A stretch of 64,000 bases of DNA from contig CM060081.1 in assembly GCA_030533445.1 (NCBI GenBank), forward strand, positions 20,567,611 through 20,631,610. Reading direction: 5' to 3'. This DNA comes from Cyprinodon diabolis. Its lineage: Eukaryota; Chordata; Actinopteri; Cyprinodontiformes; Cyprinodontidae. The notes beneath the pieces are model-generated. The model saw nothing but the letters and a program-made list of their open reading frames with translations. It was not told the DNA's origin and made no database searches. This document shows, in pieces, positions 58,614 to 64,000 of this stretch. Made by a program: the position numbers and the translations under genes. How positions within the stretch are numbered: position 1 is the stretch's first letter; every line of letters starts with the position of its first letter.

Positions 58614-58690
<77 letters not shown>
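58614..58690. repeat. (TA)n microsatellite
   Basis: Uninterrupted TA repeat right after the MITE. Length may be unreliable. Confidence 0.95.
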
Positions 58691-58692
<2 letters not shown>

Positions 58693-59345
58693 AATTGCCC
58701 CGAGGGATGAAGCCATAGTGAATGTCACAGATAATGGCAACTGGAAGAGAAGGAACATGAGAGGAAAAAACCTGCATGAGACGCCCCAGCAGCGGATAGC
58801 TGCAGTGGCTTATATGACCAAATTCACTCATCACTAGAGAGGGCCGGAATGAAGGACAGCACAGAAGCACTGATCATGGCAGCACAGGTGCAGGTCTTGA
58901 GGACAAGAGCAATAGAGGCCCAGATCTACTATGCCAGGAAAGATCCCAGGTGCAGGTTACGCAAAGAGACTGGATAAACATGCTTGCATCTCACTGCATG
59001 GTGTATGATAATGGCAGGAAAGGACTACCTGGAATGATATAACCAAGTGGCGGGTATAGTGTACAGAAACATCTGTGTAGACCTTGAGATTCTCAGGTTA
59101 AAATGAGAGTCACCTCCTAAAGCATTGGGGAATGACAGAGCTAAGTTCCTGTGGGATTTCCTGGTACAAACAGCCAAAAAAAGGGGCCAACTAAATGGAT
59201 TTGGCTCCATCAGATATCTGAAGTAACATCAGACATCTCATTTCTTAAGTACACAGTTCTAGGAACAGCTAAGATGAAGTGAATCCCTCTCAGGCTGTTG
59301 GTAGAGGTTACAAGCCTGAGATGAGGAGCCACTCACCCCAACCAG
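58691..59345 (+). pseudogene. 3' remnant of an R2-superfamily LINE (restriction-like endonuclease region)
   Basis: Plus-strand codons in shifting frames give RDEAIVNVTDNGNWKRRNM, QRIAAVAYM, IEAQIYYARKDPRCRLRK, AGKDYLE, NQVAGIVYRNICVD and NDRAKFLWDFLVQT. These follow the order of the C-terminal part of R2/R4-type LINE proteins: a CCHC finger (CRLC...H...C, here with the second cysteine changed to arginine), then the lead-in to the PD-(D/E)xK endonuclease. The endonuclease core itself is missing or scrambled. Multiple stops show an old, dead copy. Exact clade (Rex6/Dong, Hero or NeSL) not resolved. Confidence 0.62.
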
Positions 59346-60496
59346 GTGTATGAACGGTGGGGGAGAATGTAGGAATTGTTCATCTATATAGCACTTATGT
59401 TTTTTTAAGTCCTTTTATCCTGTTTAATGTCCTTCTATGTCTGAAGCTTATATCTTAACAATATATACTTGCTCCATTATGGTATCTCAGCGAGAGATGT
59501 GCAATATCTCGTAAAACCTTATAGAGGCCATCAATGTTGTGGCTTTTGCACTCAAGAGAAAGAAGCAACTAAGAACAATACAGCTGTTTCTAGCTTCTGC
59601 CACTTCATCTTTTATGAAGAACAAGAACTCTATCATGGGTAGGATAGGAGCCGATGGAATGCTGTGCCGTTTCCAGACAGCCGTTAACTTGTACGTCATG
59701 TATCACACACAGTATACTCGAAGAAATAATGTATTTTTTGTTGATTTCCATGAGGTTGGCTTTGGTTATATCGCATGTCACACAAAGGATCAAGGAATTT
59801 TGTGTAGCCCCTTTTCGCAGAACAAGTATAATAAAAAAAAAAGAAGTTTAGATTTTTTAGGTTGTAGTGTTTTTAACTTGCATCATTTCTTTGCAAACAT
59901 GTTTTTTGAATCTACAAAAGGATAATATATGTATATTATTAAACACATCAGATTTCCTAACTCTACCTGAATGTATTATTGGCATCTGTTGTAGCTAATA
60001 AATAAAAAAACAATTTTGTAGTTTTATGCAATGCATGAGCATTAGTCTGTTGATGTATTTAGGCCTGCATGAAACAGACTAAAGAAGCAGCTTCAGACAG
60101 GCTCTGAGTGATGTCTTCCTCATTCTTGTAATCTGACAAGAGTTTTTCCTTTAAAAAGGGGTGTACAAGAAGGGGTAGAAAGAGAGTTTACTCATCCGAC
60201 ATGGATTCAGCAATTTCATAGTGTGTGTGGATCTAGGTTCTGACTCAAGAGCGCAGCATCTTTACAAAAGTCTGTAACGAGAATGCTACAAGGAGACATC
60301 ATTGAGATGTGAGCATTTTTTTTTTTTTTTTTAGTAAATGGGGATATAGAGGAAGAGGGGTGTATTGTGTAACCAGTTTGACAAGCAAATAGTCATGGTT
60401 CAACAGGTTAATCTCTTGCTATGATAACCAACAGTAAAATACAATAGTTTAATAGTACACTCAGATGTTCAAGAAAAATATATAATTTAATTGAGT
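59346..60496. other. Unclassified AT-rich sequence
   Basis: Includes a 128-codon plus frame at 59539-59925 and overlapping minus frames, none recognised and none with repeat or domain character. A poly-T run lies at 60318-60333. Confidence 0.4.
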
Positions 60497-60625
60497 AAGC
60501 TTTATTTACATGATACCAGTTCACAATACACCATCCCAAGGCACTTTACAGATAGAATTCAATCAGATCATCCAGTCAGATTGGTAAAAAAGTCAGCTGA
60601 TTGCATCAAGTCATAAAATGATACA
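60497..60625 (-). mobile_element. L2 LINE 3' tail fragment
   Basis: AGCTTTATTTACATGATACC, CACAATACACCATC, CCCAAGGCACTTTACAG and ATCATCCAGTCAGATTGGTA parallel 35707-35790 at the 3' end of the L2 copy, in the same orientation. Confidence 0.7.
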
Positions 60626-61151
60626 GCTGCTCTTATCTAAAATACACAAGCAATAGTTATTCTTGCTGGTGTTAAAGTCATGATAACAAGTTCATTAGAT
60701 TTGTACATATTGACTTGTAGCACTCATGTATCTTAATACTGAAGCGTAAGGCAAAATATGGAAAACAAGTAATTTTAATTTTAGGTGTGTAGTAATTTTT
60801 TAAGTAATAATATTAATAAAAAATAATATTTATGTACTAGTAAGCTGTGTGTTTAGTGCAACTCTGAGAGCAGATTGAGTTGATAATTGTTGCACACTGG
60901 AATTTTTAAAGCTATTTGCTTATGTAGCACAGCCTGCACTCAGCTGCTTAGCAGACATGTTGTGTGTCTCTTACCACAAAACAAAAAGGGTTACCTTTAA
61001 AGGAGCATTGGGTGAGCTTACTTCAGTTGTCATTCCATGTTTGTCCTTGTGTTTTTTGGGCAGAAAAAAAATATCAAAAAGCAGCGTAGTTGTCATTGCA
61101 ACGTTAGCGGGAAATTTAGTCTCTACAATTTCCATGATGCATTCTAGGTGG
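60626..61151. other. AT-rich sequence, nothing recognised
   Basis: No supported feature. Confidence 0.45.
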
Positions 61152-61612
61152 TTGGCTCCAGGTACTCAAGAGATTCACTTCCATACAGAAAGCCCACATC
61201 CGTATCTTCAGGTAACACAGAGTACATGTCAGACTTAATAATATTACTTTAGCAATAGTTTCAAGGTGTTGCTTTATTGTATGTCTCGTACCATGTCTTT
61301 CGGTTGTGCTGTTCTTTTTTCATCTCGTTACAGGTGATGAAGCAGACTGAAAATGTTTTGTCATTATCTCCTTTCTCTTCCTTCTTTCATCTTTTCTCTT
61401 TCTTTTTTCCTTTTCTTCTTCTGCTTTTCTGCTCTATTTACATTGCAGTGTCCATATAAACTCTAAAACTCCCTGCATAATTATAATAAAGCAATTTGTA
61501 TGCATGAAACAAGTGGAGGAATATGGCAATTGCCATACTGCTACACTTGTGAAAGTAAAATCTGTTGGGCTCTTTTTGGCATCAAGACAATTATTCTTAT
61601 TGCCACATTGCC
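61152..61612 (-). repeat. Dispersed ~465-bp repeat, copy 2
   Basis: Reverse complement of 44321-44789 with scattered substitutions and small indels. See copy 1. Confidence 0.75.
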
Positions 61613-61700
61613 AGACAGGACACTGTATAAAAAAAAAAATGTCAAAGTGGCATGTTTAGACGAGAACAATCCTGCGGGACGACTCTTCTGTAATAATTAG

Positions 61701-62041
61701 TAGTGTTGCACCGATACCGATACCAGCATCGGACGGGGCCCCGATACTGCCCTAAAATCGTGGTATCGGTATCGGCGAGTACCAACAAATAAGGCACCGA
61801 TACCATTTTGAGAGCCATAAGTTTATTCAACTATTGTCACCCAATCCTGGTAGGCAATAAAAGGTTCTACTGGATTCACTTTGTATTAGTCTTTTTCCTG
61901 CTTCACAAAGGTAGGCAGCAGCTTGACAAAGCCATGATGGCAATTATTTTACATTATTATGGTATCGGTATCGGCCGATACTGCACAGCAAGGTATCGGG
62001 TATCGGTATCGGAGCCAAAAAATGGCATCGGCGCAACACTA
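61701..62041. mobile_element. hAT-type MITE, 341 bp, with 8-bp target duplication
   Basis: Begins TAGTGTTGCACCGATACC and ends GGCATCGGCGCAACACTA. ATAATTAG flanks both sides exactly (61693-61700 and 62042-62049). Many CGATACC/GGTATCGG copies lie inside each end in opposite orientations and may serve as transposase binding sites. No coding capacity. Confidence 0.92.
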
Positions 62042-62049
62042 ATAATTAG

Positions 62050-64000
62050 TTAGGCAATATTATTCTTTCAGCCAGCTGACCTGCAGTGTATCACCCACTA
62101 CCAATTCAAATTGGTACCATTCACTCCTCAAGTGAACTACATCGTTCTATGTGGAGGTGCACTGATCCAATACCAATTAGCTTGATCAAAAACTGGATGT
62201 TGGTGATCCAGCATTTTGATCCAGTCATTTTCTTTATATATATATATATATCATACACAGCAATTGATTTACAGTGATCTACAGAAAGTTTCAGATAGCT
62301 GATATTTTTAATATTTGATTTTAGGATACCTGTTATAGATTATATATATTTATATATTTCTGCTGCAAAAGTGCAGTTTATTTGTCAAAAAATAATAAGT
62401 ACATGTATATCCACGTTCATTTTATATCTTTTTTTAATAAGGGAGCATTCATTCAACAGTAGTAACAGACCGCTAGTAGGCATTGGCCGATGTATACAGT
62501 CCAGGTATCCAAAAGGATAGAAAAATACATCTCTGATTTTTTGCTCTTTGCAATTAGAGAAAAGCCAAGCAAATCTTTGCTTATATTATTGAAACGAATT
62601 AAACATTTAAAAATGCCAGTGTATCCTCACACTTACATTAAGTAGAATGAATATTAGTTTTCAAGGCAGAGACAGTTTATGATAGGATTAATTTTATTGA
62701 TGATGTGTAAGTCTGTTAAACCCTAATAATACCTCCCTGTTACATTTCAAAAATAATGTTTTCTCAGGCATTTTATCTATTTAGGACAGTTCTTCTGTTT
62801 GGATGTTCAGTTATCATATTTATTGTGCACAGTGATCTGGAAATAAATTGAGAGTATACAGACAGAGTGGGTAACTCTTAACAGAGATAATGTCTCACGG
62901 TGCATTTGTAGTTTCCTTGCTCTAAAAACACTGTATAATGCGTTATACGTCCTCATTTACTAATACGTATCCTCCTTTGCAAATGTGACATGATGACGTG
63001 GCAGGGTGAGATGCTGGAGTTGTATAAAATACTTCTCTAACTGTGATTCGGGGCTGACTTCCTGCTGAAGCGAGCCTGGTTGGTAAGCGCTGCCATCTCT
63101 AACCATAAGCAATTTCTCTGGTGTGAGCTAGATTGCAGTTTCAAATCTTTTGTTTTGTCTCACGGTTATTTAATACATATACATTATGAAGTATTATTTA
63201 AAGAGTTAGTCCCAAGTGATCTCTTCTTAGGAAAGAACCGGGGAGAGAAAGCTTCAAGGTGTAAACACAGAGCTTTCCTTTAACAATAGTCTCCATATGA
63301 TAAGCATACACCAATGCACAAACAGGTATCTTATTGTGTCAACGTCTCGCTGTAAAACATCCAAGGACAACAGGCATATTTTTTTATTCATTTTTTCCTA
63401 CTTGCTCAACAACATGGCATCCAGTCGCTTTCAACATTCCGACCCTTGGAGCAGAGCGGCCCTTTAACGCTTGGCCACATACTGTAAGCCAACGAACCTG
63501 TCAGGAGTGATAGAGCACAGAAGTGACAGGAAAAAACTACCACAGGATATGCACATTTAGAGGCGGCAGCATAAAACATTAATTGCATGCTCTCCCCGGG
63601 AAGTATCCTTTCGAAGAAATGTGTCATCAAGGTCATTTTTATTTCATGCCTCTTCAGGAAAACCCAGCAGAGGGAACTGAGGATGGGGAGACGGGAGGTT
63701 TTCCTGCAGATTTGCATTTGTGAGCCTTCATTGTAAGGAGTTGTAAAGCCTCTACTCTACATCATTGATTTCTTTTATCAAAGGATATCATTTAAGTGCT
63801 GACATTACAACTGCTTTGGCTCTTGGTTGTTCATACCAGTATATGGCTGTTATCTGCGTGCCGGCTGAAAACTCAAATGGAGTCAACAGTCATGTTCATT
63901 TTTTCCTATCTTTCATACTTTTTCTGCCTTACTATATCTGCACACTGTACTACTGATGGTCACAGTAATGCTCTGGTTTTTAACTTTCTTTTGGAATCAA
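62050..64000. other. AT-rich sequence, possible regulatory elements
   Basis: No gene recognised. An (AT)n run lies at 62237-62252. A CRE-like TGACGTG (62994-63000), TATAAAAT (63023-63030) and a donor-like TTG|GTAAGC (63082/63083) occur in promoter order. An octamer-like ATTTGCAT lies near 63711. These are weak single-sequence observations. Confidence 0.3.

Noticed and set aside
59539..59925. A 128-codon plus frame
   Set aside because: No domain, signal or repeat character. Overlapped by minus-strand frames of similar length; consistent with chance.

Overview
The window looks like repeat-rich, AT-rich intergenic and intronic DNA from a ray-finned (teleost) fish. The evidence is the set of mobile elements: an L2-type LINE with an SGNH-esterase ORF1, a Rex3/RTE-type LINE ending in a (GATG)n tail, an R2-superfamily LINE remnant, a BEL/Pao element, several Ty3/gypsy LTR families, hAT and TTAA-type DNA transposons, and two tRNA-derived SINE families with fish-like bodies. 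I recognise no complete host protein-coding gene. Nearly all long open frames lie in transposons or in GC-rich tandem repeats. I cannot name the species or the chromosomal locus.

Layout. 1-7.9 kb: AT-rich sequence with a hAT-type BED zinc-finger remnant (0.6 kb), a 710-bp solo LTR with a 5-bp target duplication (1.9-2.6 kb) and a LINE 3' end (6.0-6.5 kb). 7.9-9.3 kb: an 889-bp solo LTR and one copy of a dispersed repeat whose second copy is at 17.5 kb. 13.9-18.0 kb: two SINEs of different families and another solo LTR. 18.6-20.7 kb: two LTR fragments with a 971-bp hAT element (perfect 8-bp duplication) between them. 20.96-24.57 kb, minus strand: a decayed BEL/Pao gag-pol.

25.7-32.4 kb: a Ty3/gypsy-like locus with two 512-bp LTRs, a third truncated LTR and two tandem ~2.3-2.6 kb units. 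Each unit carries a GC-rich proline-rich repeat ORF with no visible pol. 33.4-34.5 kb: Rex3-type LINE. 35.7-39.9 kb: a nearly full-length L2 LINE on the minus strand with one frameshift and one nonsense codon. 44.3-45.7 kb: unclassified repeats. 45.7-48.6 kb, minus strand: a second gypsy-like element carrying a gag and the same type of proline-rich ORF, again without pol. 50.1-52.0 kb: a candidate Harbinger-like element hosting a SINE, then a 619-bp solo LTR. 58.2-62.0 kb: a TTAA-flanked MITE with 45-bp perfect inverted ends, an R2-type LINE 3' remnant, an L2 tail and a hAT-type MITE.

The best host-gene signal is at 56.5-57.2 kb on the plus strand: a CpG- and purine-rich block that ends in a consensus splice donor and looks like a promoter plus non-coding first exon of a gene running beyond the right edge. 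A weaker candidate terminal exon is at 43.66-43.86 kb.

The two most interesting observations are these. (1) Seven LTR copies or fragments from about four families each contain a 68-74 bp GT...AG segment at the same relative place, 47-82 bp before the AATAAA signal, which suggests a conserved LTR-embedded mini-intron. (2) Two gypsy-like loci lack pol and instead carry a tandem-repeat proline-rich ORF, one of them behind a gag, which suggests a non-autonomous retroelement lineage.
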